Positions 1 through 7,966 of a stretch of DNA of 37,476 nt are shown here, piece after piece. The translations under genes were made by a program, and so were the position numbers. The DNA comes from Sulfurimonas sp. (GTDB lineage: Bacteria; Campylobacterota; Campylobacteria; Campylobacterales; Sulfurimonadaceae): positions 1 through 37,476 of the forward strand of contig PPDH01000040.1 in the NCBI GenBank assembly GCA_002899765.1, in the 5' to 3' direction. The notes beneath the pieces were generated by a model. That model was given only the letters and a program-made list of their open reading frames with translations, ran no database searches and had not been told where the DNA came from. The first letter of the stretch is position 1, and each line of letters starts with the position of its first letter.

Positions 1-335
1 ATGAAAAAGCCGCAAATGAGTACTTAGAAAATATCTTCATAAAAAATAAAAAATACTCCCTATTTGTAAAGGGAACAAATCTTCAGATAAATGTCTGGAA
101 AGCTCTTTTAAATCTGCCAAACGGGATAGTCGCAACCTACCAAGATATAGCAAACTTCCTAGATAAACCAAAAGCAACCAGAGCAGTAGCAAGTGCCATC
201 GGAAGAAACCACATAGGATACTTAATTCCATGTCACAGAGTTATAGCTAAAAGCGGAGCCATGAGCGGTTATAGATGGGGGATTGAGCGTAAAAAAATAC
301 TGATTGCTTATGAGTCTTTAAACAAAGAAAAATAG
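1..335 (+). CDS. Methylated-DNA--[protein]-cysteine S-methyltransferase, 3' part
   Basis: The frame is open at the window edge and ends at TAG 333-335; the start lies outside the window. The visible ~110 residues are the C-terminal alkyl-acceptor domain of the Ada/Ogt/MGMT family. They include the helix-turn-helix/arginine-finger stretch (VATYQDIANFLDKPKATRAV), the active-site motif IPCHRV, whose Cys takes the alkyl group from O6-alkylguanine in DNA, and the following SGYRWGIERK segment typical of the family. The protein repairs alkylated bases by suicidal transfer. Whether an N-terminal Ada regulatory domain precedes it cannot be seen. Confidence 0.93.
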   Translation, partial: EKAANEYLENIFIKNKKYSLFVKGTNLQINVWKALLNLPNGIVATYQDIANFLDKPKATRAVASAIGRNHIGYLIPCHRVIAKSGAMSGYRWGIERKKILIAYESLNKEK

Positions 336-373
336 AGCAATTTAGCGTACTTTAAAAGGAGAAACAGAGTAAC

Positions 374-469
374 ATGTTAGAATTTTTATAGCTAAGAAAC
401 ATTGACGCAGAAGAGTGCTTGAAACTGTTTGAAGCGTGGAATGCAAAGGAAGATAAGATTTTCTACTGA
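374..469 (+). pseudogene. Short ORF with in-frame TAG, possible gene remnant
   Basis: An ATG behind a good ribosome binding site (AAAGGAGAAA, about 10 nt upstream) opens a 31-codon frame. It is interrupted at codon 6 by TAG (389-391) and then continues as LRNIDAEECLKLFEAWNAKEDK to TGA 467-469. The amphipathic, charged peptide looks coding-like, but I do not recognise it. It could be a remnant of a larger gene, a real small protein with a nonsense mutation, or chance. The rest of 336-600 holds the repeat array listed separately. Confidence 0.25.
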
Positions 470-512
470 CATGGTTGTGTTTATATTTATAAACATCAGC
501 TTTATTATAATT

Positions 513-556
513 CGTAATACTCCCGTAACCTCTCGGTAACTGGTCTGTAACAAATT
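513..556 (+). promoter_or_regulatory. Four 11-bp-phased GTAAC/GTAAT direct repeats, Pho-box-like operator
   Basis: GTAAT at 514 and GTAAC at 525, 536 and 547 recur with an exact 11-bp period, one helical turn. This is the geometry of tandem half-sites bound by OmpR/PhoB-family response regulators. The last unit reads CTGTAACAAAT, close to the PhoB half-site CTGTCACAAAT. The array ends about 14 bp before a possible -10 (TACTAT, 570-575) and lies upstream of the 59-aa gene and olsF. Regulation by phosphate is an inference, since ornithine lipids commonly replace phospholipids in phosphate starvation. Confidence 0.55.
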
Positions 557-569
557 TGATGCAAAATTC

Positions 570-575
570 TACTAT
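570..575 (+). promoter_or_regulatory. Candidate -10 element for the 59-aa gene/olsF operon
   Basis: TACTAT (overlapping ACTATTAAAT) lies just downstream of the GTAAC array and about 25 bp before the start codon at 601. No good -35 is visible, which fits activator-dependent promoters where the operator takes its place. This is weak evidence on its own. Confidence 0.35.
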
Positions 576-600
576 TAAATTTGTTATTTAGGAGAGCTAA

Positions 601-780
601 ATGTTAGCTTTTACAACAGCCATAATTAATCGTCTTGTTAAATATTACAATATAAACCCAGATGAAGCCAGAGAGATGGTTCATGATGAGTGGAATTATC
701 TTGAAGAAGAGTATGTCAACGGAGATTATAGTGCCATAGAGATGGCTAAATACCTAGTCTCAATCTACATGGTGGCGTAA
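601..780 (+). CDS. Small conserved-looking hypothetical protein (59 aa)
   Basis: ATG 601 follows a strong AGGAG ribosome binding site (590-594). The 59-residue product is mostly helical and acidic, with the sequence DEAREMVHDEWNYLEEEY in the middle and no membrane segment or Cys. It stops at TAA 778-780, one base before the ATG of the olsF-like gene, so the two are almost certainly co-transcribed and may be translationally coupled. I do not recognise a family. Context suggests a role tied to ornithine-lipid synthesis or its control, but nothing in the sequence proves it. Confidence 0.72.
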   Translation: MLAFTTAIINRLVKYYNINPDEAREMVHDEWNYLEEEYVNGDYSAIEMAKYLVSIYMVA

Positions 781-781
781 G

Positions 782-2497
782 ATGTCAGTCAGTGTTGAGA
801 ACTATTTTAACCATAACTACCCCTCTTTTGCCAAATGGCCCACTCTTGTGCGAAACGGAGTGCTCTCATTTTTTAAAAGAGCTTTTCATGAAGATGAGAT
901 AAATGATGTTTTGATAAAAAACAGACACCTTGATGCGTTTGATTTTATTGAGTTTGTGCTTGATTATTTCAGCATTGACATTAACATAAATAAAAATCAG
1001 CTCTCAAGAATTCCCTCTTACGGCAGGGTTGTCATAATTGCAAATCATCCGTTGGGAGCACTTGATTCTTTGGCACTGTTAAATGTTATCAAAGATGTAA
1101 GAAAAGATATAAAGATTGTCGCATCAAATTTTTTAGAAGAGTTTAAAAATCTAGATGATGTACTTATACCGATAGAAAACATAAAAGGCAAGATGCAAAG
1201 AGGTTCCGTAGAAGCAATTTACAAAGCGCTTAAAAAAGAGCAGGTAGTCGTCATCTTTCCTTCAGGCGAAGTGAGCCGCGCACGTCCAAACGGCATAAAA
1301 GACACTAAATGGAAAAAAGGGTTTTTAAAGATAGCTCAAAATACCATGTCACCGATTCTGCCTATATATATCGATGCAAAAAATTCAAGAACTTTTTATC
1401 TGCTCTCCATGATAAACAAATCTCTTGCAACGGCAACAATTCCTCATGAGATGTTTAAACACTACAACAAAAACATCTCTTTTACCATAGGAAAGAGCAT
1501 CCCTTTTGAGAGTTATTATGCACCAAATATTGAAATCTCAAACAGAGTAAAGCTGTTGCGTAAACACTTCTACCAAATTTCAAAAAAGCAAACAGGTATT
1601 TTTAAAACTCACAACGGTATAGCTTTGGCAGAAAATAGACAAGAGCTTAAAAAAGAGCTTCAAAATGCAAAAGAGATAGGTGAGACAACGGATGGCAAGA
1701 AGATTTATCTCTACGCCAATGCGGAGGAAAACGTACTTATAAAAGAGATAGGAAGACTTCGCGAGATTAGTTTCAGACAGGTAAAAGAGGGAAGCGGAAA
1801 GCAAAGAGACATAGATGATTTTGACTACTGTTATGAGCATATTATTCTTTTGGATGACAAAGACTTGGAGATTGCAGGTTCGTATAGAATAGTAAAAGCA
1901 AGTGAAATGGTGGATGCTTACGGAGTTGACGGACTCTACACTTCAACACTTTTTGAGTTTAAAGATGAGTTTGATATATATTTGCAAAGTTCGATAGAAC
2001 TTGGACGCAGTTTTGTACAACCAAAATACTGGAACTCAAGAGCGCTTGATTACTTATGGCAGGGGATAGGCGCATACTTAAGAACAAATCCCGATATCCG
2101 TTACATGTTCGGCTGTGTAAGTATCTCAAACTCTTACAACGACGAAGCAACAGCTTTACTTGTATATTTTTATATGAACTATTTCGGTTCAAAGATTAAG
2201 AGCGTAGAGCATCATGAGAGTTATGTCATGGATGAATCAAAGAAAAAAAGATTTAACGAACTTTTCTTCGGCGATGATTATGAAAAGGATATTGTTATTT
2301 TAAAACATGAACTTCAAATAATGGGTTACGCTATCCCGACACTTTATAAACAGTATAGTGAGCTTTGCGATACGGGCGGCGTTGAGTTTATAGATTTCGG
2401 AAAAGACAAAGAGTTTGAGAACTGTGTTGACGGCTTTATAGTTGTGGATACAAACAAATTAAAGGAACAAAAAAGAAAACGCTACCTCACTAGGTAG
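782..2497 (+). CDS. olsF: OlsF-like bifunctional acyltransferase (ornithine lipid synthesis)
   Basis: This is a 571-aa two-domain protein. Residues ~60-260 are a PlsC/OlsA-type O-acyltransferase with the acyltransferase motif NHPLGALD (catalytic His ~89) and FPSGEVSR (~159-166). Residues ~280-520 match an OlsB/GNAT-type N-acyltransferase, with the stretch PDIRYMFGCVSISNSY typical of the hemolysin-like acyltransferase fold. This domain order and length are those of OlsF, which acylates ornithine on the alpha-amino group and then adds the second acyl chain, making a phosphorus-free membrane lipid. It acts at the inner face of the cytoplasmic membrane. It is second in an operon behind a PhoB-like repeat array. 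The alternative is a related lysophospholipid acyltransferase/GNAT fusion of other substrate range. Confidence 0.7.
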   Translation: MSVSVENYFNHNYPSFAKWPTLVRNGVLSFFKRAFHEDEINDVLIKNRHLDAFDFIEFVLDYFSIDININKNQLSRIPSYGRVVIIANHPLGALDSLALLNVIKDVRKDIKIVASNFLEEFKNLDDVLIPIENIKGKMQRGSVEAIYKALKKEQVVVIFPSGEVSRARPNGIKDTKWKKGFLKIAQNTMSPILPIYIDAKNSRTFYLLSMINKSLATATIPHEMFKHYNKNISFTIGKSIPFESYYAPNIEISNRVKLLRKHFYQISKKQTGIFKTHNGIALAENRQELKKELQNAKEIGETTDGKKIYLYANAEENVLIKEIGRLREISFRQVKEGSGKQRDIDDFDYCYEHIILLDDKDLEIAGSYRIVKASEMVDAYGVDGLYTSTLFEFKDEFDIYLQSSIELGRSFVQPKYWNSRALDYLWQGIGAYLRTNPDIRYMFGCVSISNSYNDEATALLVYFYMNYFGSKIKSVEHHESYVMDESKKKRFNELFFGDDYEKDIVILKHELQIMGYAIPTLYKQYSELCDTGGVEFIDFGKDKEFENCVDGFIVVDTNKLKEQKRKRYLTR

Positions 2498-2520
2498 TGT
2501 TACAAATATAAACTTTGTAA
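2482..2520 (+). terminator. Two weak hairpins at the end of olsF, possible terminator
   Basis: A 6-bp stem (CTACCT/AGGTAG, 2482-2497) overlaps the stop codon. A second 7-bp stem, TTACAAA (2500-2506) with TTTGTAA (2514-2520), is followed by TAATTTTCTC. The second is AT-only in its core and has a poor U tract, so it would terminate weakly. The same bases also belong to the longer inverted repeat with 2588-2597, so they could instead be a protein-binding site. Confidence 0.35.
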
Positions 2521-2597
2521 TAATTTTCTCTCATTCATGTTTCAAATATACACATTATAAATAAAAGCCCAAAAAATAGTGTAGTATTTTGTAACAC
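2497..2597. repeat. 10-bp inverted repeat GTGTTACAAA / TTTGTAACAC upstream of nuoA
   Basis: GTGTTACAAA at 2497-2506 is matched exactly by its reverse complement TTTGTAACAC at 2588-2597, 81 bp apart and 49 bp upstream of the nuo -10. The arms are too far apart for a useful terminator, and two copies of an operator are more plausible. The 254-bp gap between olsF and nuoA holds nothing else recognisable except the promoter. Confidence 0.35.
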
Positions 2598-2642
2598 GAC
2601 TTACTTCAAATAGCATCATAATGTTTTATTTAATACTCTTTT

Positions 2643-2651
2643 TGCTACAAT
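2643..2651 (+). promoter_or_regulatory. Extended -10 promoter of the nuo operon
   Basis: TGCTACAAT is a TGn-TACAAT extended -10 element. Campylobacterota sigma-70 promoters typically rely on the -10 and upstream AT-rich periodicity rather than a -35, which agrees with the AT-rich region before it. Predicted transcription starts near 2658, giving a leader of about 94 nt before nuoA. Confidence 0.5.
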
Positions 2652-2751
2652 CCACCTAACTGTTTTTTCTAAAAATATGTGAAAATATTTAAGTCAAACG
2701 GCTTATGTTTTTATGCGTTTTAAAACAATAACAATAACAAAGGTAGGTTAT

Positions 2752-3141
2752 ATGGAGCATGTAGTGACTTCAAATCCGTATTTTGGGGTATTTGTACTTT
2801 TTCTTCTGACATTCGGTGCATTTATAGTTACAACGATAATAGCGCGTTTGGCAAGCCGTGCATTGGCGGCTAAAAATACTGAAAAAATTAAATTATCAGT
2901 TTATGAGTGTGGACCTGAGATTACAAAACAGCCTAACAGAATCTCTCCGCAGTTTTATCTCTTTGCTCTGCTTTTTTTACTCTTTGATGTAGAGATAGTC
3001 TTCATGTTCCCTTGGGCTGTTGATTTTAAATTACTTGGATGGTTCGGTTTTGCCGAGATGTTAATGTTTATACTGCTTTTAACAATCGGTTTTATTTATG
3101 CATGGAAAAAAGGAGCGCTTGAATGGCACAACATAAAATAA
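2752..3141 (+). CDS. nuoA: NADH-quinone oxidoreductase subunit A
   Basis: NuoA is a small membrane subunit of complex I. The start chosen is ATG 2752 ([12 protein letters not shown]), behind AGGTAGG. An in-frame ATG at 2713 would add 13 residues unlike the family and has no ribosome binding site. The 129-aa product has three membrane segments and the hallmark loop [25 protein letters not shown] with [12 protein letters not shown], the conserved loop next to the quinone channel. It is the first gene of the operon and overlaps nuoB by 19 bp. Confidence 0.95.
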   Translation: MEHVVTSNPYFGVFVLFLLTFGAFIVTTIIARLASRALAAKNTEKIKLSVYECGPEITKQPNRISPQFYLFALLFLLFDVEIVFMFPWAVDFKLLGWFGFAEMLMFILLLTIGFIYAWKKGALEWHNIK

Positions 3142-3632
3142 ATTATACGCAAAACGGCGGATTGCCGGTTGCACTTACAAGTATAGACAAGATTGTAAAC
3201 TGGGGACGTTCAAACTCTCTTTGGGCGCTTACCTACGGACTTGCTTGCTGCGGTATCGAGATTATGGCTTCGGGTGCTTCAAGATATGACTTTGATAGAT
3301 TCGGAACAATCTTTAGAGCGTCTCCGCGTCAGGCAGATGTTATGATAGTTGCAGGAACGCTTACAAAAAAACATGCAGAGTTTATAAAAAGACTTTATGA
3401 CCAGATGACAGAGCCAAAATGGGTTATTTCGATGGGCTCATGTGCAAATACGGGCGGTATGTTTAACACTTACGCTACAGTTCAGGGAGTTGATAGAATC
3501 ATTCCTGTTGATTTGTATCTTCCTGGTTGTGCTCCTCGTCCCGAGACACTTCAGTACGGTGTAATGCTTTTGCAAAAGAAGATTCGTGCAAATCAAGCTT
3601 CAAGAGCACAAAAAGCTAAAAGGTTGATGTAA
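3123..3632 (+). CDS. nuoB: NADH-quinone oxidoreductase subunit B
   Basis: This 169-aa hydrophilic subunit carries the terminal [4Fe-4S] cluster N2, which passes electrons to quinone. The cluster ligands are visible as the tandem Cys pair in [10 protein letters not shown] plus the Cys in GSCANTGG and in LPGCAPRPE. The gene overlaps the end of nuoA by 19 bp and shares the TAATG junction with nuoC, so translation is tightly coupled. It has the usual length for the family. Confidence 0.97.
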   Translation: MAQHKINYTQNGGLPVALTSIDKIVNWGRSNSLWALTYGLACCGIEIMASGASRYDFDRFGTIFRASPRQADVMIVAGTLTKKHAEFIKRLYDQMTEPKWVISMGSCANTGGMFNTYATVQGVDRIIPVDLYLPGCAPRPETLQYGVMLLQKKIRANQASRAQKAKRLM

Positions 3633-4438
3633 TGAGAGCTTATAAACCTAAAGACGATGTACAGAAAAAAGCGTACTATACGGACAGATTTTATGTTTCT
3701 CCTCAAGTTCCAAAAAGCGCTGTAGAGAGTGATGAAATTTTTGCAGCAGATTTAGAAGCTATCAAAGCAAAAGTAGAAGTCCTTGACGCATATATACAAG
3801 TGGGACAAATGGTCGTTTTCATTAAGCCTGAAGATAACTACAGAGTTTTAGAACTCTTAAGAGACACATGTGAATATACGCAGCTAAGTGAAATGAGCGC
3901 GATTGACTGGCTTGCAAAAAGAGGCGGTTTTGAGGTTTTTTACCAGATGCTTAGTATGAACAAACGTAAACGTCTGCGTATAAAAATGTTTATCAACAAA
4001 GGCGAGGCCGTAAATTCCGTTGAAAAACTTTTCCGCTCGGCAGACTGGTCTGAGCGTGAAATGTTTGACATGTTCGGCATTGAAGCAAACGGACATCCGT
4101 TTATGAAACGTATCCTTATGCCTTACGATTGGCAGGGACACCCGCTTTTAAAAACATATCCATTGCAAGGCGATGAGTTTGCCGCGTGGTATGAAGTTGA
4201 TAAAATCTACGGCAAAGAAGCACGTGATATCATCGGGCCTGAACTTAGAGATACTGCAAAAGTCGACCGTTATGACTCTGAAAGATTTGCACGTTTGGGT
4301 TATGAAGTGCCTAAGGGAACAAAAATTACCGGCAATGAGCCTAAAAATGAAGAGAACTACCAAGAAGAGGGTGGTGTTTTCATGATTAAAAAATTCGATA
4401 AAAAAGATTCGGTCGTTATAAACGACCCTCAAAGATAG
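3632..4438 (+). CDS. nuoC: NADH-quinone oxidoreductase subunit C
   Basis: NuoC is a peripheral-arm subunit without cofactor, 268 aa. The family core is clear ([15 protein letters not shown]-like segment, then [40 protein letters not shown]). An N-terminal extension of ~35 residues and a C-terminal tail of ~50 charged residues lie outside the core. It is separate from NuoD, unlike the NuoCD fusion of enterobacteria. ATG overlaps the nuoB stop by one base, and TAG 4436-4438 is followed closely by the nuoD ribosome binding site. Confidence 0.95.
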   Translation: MRAYKPKDDVQKKAYYTDRFYVSPQVPKSAVESDEIFAADLEAIKAKVEVLDAYIQVGQMVVFIKPEDNYRVLELLRDTCEYTQLSEMSAIDWLAKRGGFEVFYQMLSMNKRKRLRIKMFINKGEAVNSVEKLFRSADWSEREMFDMFGIEANGHPFMKRILMPYDWQGHPLLKTYPLQGDEFAAWYEVDKIYGKEARDIIGPELRDTAKVDRYDSERFARLGYEVPKGTKITGNEPKNEENYQEEGGVFMIKKFDKKDSVVINDPQR

Positions 4439-4446
4439 GGAGTACC

Positions 4447-5685
4447 ATGCAAGTAAAAAACAGATTAACCCCGTTTTTTGAAAATATCACTTTTGATAGA
4501 GAAGACAATGAGATGATTTTAAACTTCGGTCCTCAGCATCCTTCAGCTCACGGACAGTTACGTTTAATGCTTCACCTTCAGCAAGAGATGATAGTAAAAG
4601 CACATCCCGACATCGGTTATCTTCACCGCGGTATGGAGAAGATGGCTGAAAATATGATTTATAATGAGTTCATGCCGACAACCGACCGTATGGATTATAT
4701 TGCATCATCTGCAAATAACTACGGTTTTGCTCTGGCGGTTGAGAGACTGATAGGTCTTGAAGTACCTCGCCGTGCAAAAGTTATCCGTATGATGCTTTTA
4801 GAGATAAACCGTCTAATGTCTCACCTGTTTTGGTTGGCAACAACTGCTCTTGATATCGGTGCTATGACTGTTTTTCTTTTTGCTTTCCGAGAGAGAGAGT
4901 ATCTGATGGACATCATCGAGGGATACTGCGGAGCGAGACTTACCCACGCGGCTATCCGTATCGGCGGGGTTCCTTTGGATATTCAAGATAGTTTTATTGC
5001 TCAGTTAAGAACATTTTTAGACAAGCTTCCTCAAAATATCAAAGATTACGAAGACCTTCTTGATACTAACCGTATCTGGCTTATGAGAATGGAAGAGGTT
5101 GGAACTATCTCAAAAGAGATGGCACTTTCATGGGGTTGCTCAGGTCCTATGCTTAGAGCGTCAGGCGTTGCTTGGGATATCCGTAAAGAGGAGCCGTATG
5201 AGCTTTACGATGAAGTAGAATTCAGAGTTCCTTACTCGGACAAAGGCGACAACTTTGCAAGATATAGAATGTACATGGAAGAGATGAGAGAGTCTGCAAA
5301 GATTCTTTATCAGACAATCGACATGTATGAGAAATGCGTAAAAGAGGGACAAACTGAACTTATGGCACATGCGCCGAAATACGTATCAGCTCCAAAACTT
5401 GATATCATGACTCAGAACTACTCTTTGATGCAGCATTTCGTTCTTGTGACACAAGGTATGAGACCTCCTGTGGGCGAAGTTTATGTCGCAACGGAATCTC
5501 CAAAAGGTGAGCTTGGCTTCTTTATCAACTCTCAAGGCGGACCGTATCCTTATAGACTTAAACTTAGTGCACCGTCATTCTGGCACACGGGGATTTTAAC
5601 CGACCTTCTGCCGGGTCACTATATTCCGGATGTAGTTTCGATTATAGGAACGACAAATATCGTATTTGGAGAGGTTGACCGCTAA
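4447..5685 (+). CDS. nuoD: NADH-quinone oxidoreductase subunit D
   Basis: This 412-aa subunit (49-kDa type) forms the quinone-binding pocket together with NuoB. The diagnostic motif [15 protein letters not shown] contains the quinone-site His, followed by [12 protein letters not shown] and PTTDRMDY. The start ATG 4447 lies behind AGGGAG. Its stop overlaps the ATG of the next gene by one base. The length is typical for a non-fused NuoD. Confidence 0.97.
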   Translation: MQVKNRLTPFFENITFDREDNEMILNFGPQHPSAHGQLRLMLHLQQEMIVKAHPDIGYLHRGMEKMAENMIYNEFMPTTDRMDYIASSANNYGFALAVERLIGLEVPRRAKVIRMMLLEINRLMSHLFWLATTALDIGAMTVFLFAFREREYLMDIIEGYCGARLTHAAIRIGGVPLDIQDSFIAQLRTFLDKLPQNIKDYEDLLDTNRIWLMRMEEVGTISKEMALSWGCSGPMLRASGVAWDIRKEEPYELYDEVEFRVPYSDKGDNFARYRMYMEEMRESAKILYQTIDMYEKCVKEGQTELMAHAPKYVSAPKLDIMTQNYSLMQHFVLVTQGMRPPVGEVYVATESPKGELGFFINSQGGPYPYRLKLSAPSFWHTGILTDLLPGHYIPDVVSIIGTTNIVFGEVDR

Positions 5686-5906
5686 TGAAAATATATGATT
5701 TAAGACATTTAAAAGATGGTTTTGAGCCTCGCATGAAAGAGATTTTAGCATCTCACAAAGCGGGAGAAGTTGCAATTTTTTTATTTGAGATAGGTGATTT
5801 TTCGCCTATTCAAAAATCAGCTGATTTGGTAAAAGAGTGCGGATATGAGTTGTTAAACTCTTTAAAGTTCAACGAAGTCGACTGTACTATCGTAACAAAA
5901 AAATAG
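5685..5906 (+). CDS. Small protein in the NuoE position (Cj1575c/HP1264-like)
   Basis: This 73-aa soluble protein lies between nuoD and the NuoF/GltD fusion. It is far shorter than NuoE (~160 aa), has only one Cys, and so cannot bind the NuoE [2Fe-2S] cluster. Campylobacter and Helicobacter carry a small non-NuoE protein at the same locus (Cj1575c, HP1264), where complex I does not use NADH through NuoEF. I assign homology from position and size. It is probably a structural adaptor between NuoD/NuoG and the alternative electron-input protein. Confidence 0.75.
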   Translation: MKIYDLRHLKDGFEPRMKEILASHKAGEVAIFLFEIGDFSPIQKSADLVKECGYELLNSLKFNEVDCTIVTKK

Positions 5907-5920
5907 ACAGGATTTAAACT

Positions 5921-7954
5921 TTGAGCAAAGTATATTTTTCTACTTGGAATGGCGAGTTTGTCAATAATATAGGCGCGCCCGCAGAGGAGTGGAAAGAATC
6001 GGCATATAATTTACCGGCACAATATGACTCTCATCGTGAATCAAAAGCTTTCATCGGCTGGGACGGTGTCGCACTTTTTGATGAAGATGTAGATGTTATT
6101 CGTCTTGCTATGGAGTATGCTGCACAGTATCAAGAGTATTCTGAGGCATGCGGGAGATGCGCGCCCGGGCGCTGGGGCGGCAGAATTCTATATGATCAGC
6201 TAGACAAAATTGCCAGAGGTGAAGGAAGCGTGGCTGATTTAGACCATCTAAAAGAGATTGGTAAAAGTATGCAGATTACTTCAAAATGTGAGATTGGCAA
6301 AACTGTTCCAAATCCGATTATTGATTTGATGAAGCACTTTGAAGATGTTTTTATGGAGTGCATAAACTAGCAGAAGCCTTCTAAACATTATCATGAGAAA
6401 ATAGGCTACATTGCAAAAATTACTGCACCGTGTACGGATGCCTGTCCTTCTCATGTGGATATCCCCGCGTACATTGAGGGTGTAAGAGATTTACGAATGG
6501 ATGATTCACTTATGGCTACCCGCCAGACTATGCCGCTGGCACATGTCTGCGGCCGTGTCTGTCCGCATCCATGTGAGGATGCATGCCGTCGTACAAACCT
6601 TGATGAGCCTATATCGATTATGTCGCTTAAGCGTTTAGGTGCCGATTGGGAGACTGACCATGGATCTGACTTTTTTCATCCGATGGAGAAAAAAGCCGGC
6701 ATAGGCAAAAGAGTTTCTGTTATCGGTGCAGGCCCTGCAGGACTTACAACTGCCTACTATCTTGCAGCCGAGGGTATTGATGTCGATGTTTACGAAGAAC
6801 TTCCGGTGCTTGGCGGTGAAGTTGCCGTAGGAGTACCTGAATACAGAATGCCTATAGGCAAGTACAATCAAGATATCGAGTGTGTGAGAGATATGGGAGT
6901 TAATTTTATAACGAACTCTAAAATCAATGCCGATGATATGAGAAGATTTGAGAAAGAGTATGATGCCGTAATGGTAGCAACGGGAACAAGAATCTCTAAA
7001 AAAGTCTATTGTGACAATGAGAGACCTGAAATCAAAGGTTATTGGGGTGCAATCGACTTTCTTGACAAAGTAAATCTTTATGAAAAGTATGGTTATACAA
7101 TCTCAAAAGAGGAACAAGAAGAGAATATTTTAACAACTCCTTATGTGGATTTAACAGGTAAAACAGTTGTCTGCGTCGGCGGAGGTTTTACCTCTATGGA
7201 CGTTGTGCGTTGTGCAATCCGTGCCAATGCGAAAAAAGTATATATGATTTATAGAAGAGATGAGAAAACTATTATTAAAAATACGACCTATGAAGAATAC
7301 CATGAAGCCGTAGAAGAGGGAGTAGAGTTCCTTTTCCACTCTGCAGTCGCGCAGATGAGGGATGAGGATGATATTTTAAAATCACTTCTAATTGATAAGT
7401 TTGAGCTGGTTCCAGATCCAAACGGAGGACGTCCCGAACTTGTAAAAATCGAGGGTGCTTCTTATGAGATAGAGGCGGATTATCTTATCCCTGCAGTTTC
7501 GCAGTCGGCTGATTTGAAGCTTCTTCCCGAAGAGTGGGAGATTGAGAAAACTTCATGGGCTACCATCAAAACAAACGGCAAAGATTACATGACGTCACGC
7601 AAAGGTATTTTTGCTTCAGGGGATTGTGAGTACGGACCTATGACGATTGTTAATGCAGTAGGGCAGGCAAAACGTGCAGCTTCCGTTATGGCGCGCTATG
7701 TTCAGAGTGGCGAGGTCACTTTAACAGACGATGAGATTATGGAAGACCACTTAAGAAAACTCCGCGTTTACGATAAAAAAGAAAAAGTTACAGGATGGCT
7801 GCCGGGTGTACCTCGTCAGCACTCCACGGTACTTGATGTTGAAGATAGAAAATACAACAACAAAGAGGTAAACCTAGGTTTTACCCAAGAAGAAGCTATG
7901 AGCGAAGCAGAACGCTGTATGCGTTGTTACTATATCGCCATGGTACAGGCGTAG
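5921..7954 (+). pseudogene. NuoF-type Fe-S domain fused to GltD-type NAD(P)H flavoprotein, interrupted by TAG
   Basis: One frame of 677 residues starts at TTG 5921 and is broken by TAG at 6368-6370 (residue 150). Residues ~60-125 resemble only the C-terminal Fe-S part of NuoF: CGRC (77, 80) and a late Cys (123), but the expected third ligand is Gly (CGRCAPG). The NADH/FMN part of NuoF is absent. After the stop comes a GltD/DPD-type module: an N-terminal Cys-rich Fe-S segment (CTDACPSHVDIP, CGRVCPHPCEDAC), FAD fold (GAGPAG ~269), NAD(P)H fold (GGGFTSMD ~420) and GIFASGDC. The likely role is to feed NAD(P)H electrons to NuoG. After the TAG there is no ATG or ribosome binding site before the essential CTDAC cysteines, so two separate proteins are unlikely. 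Confidence 0.8.
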
Positions 7955-7966
7955 AGGATGGGAGAT

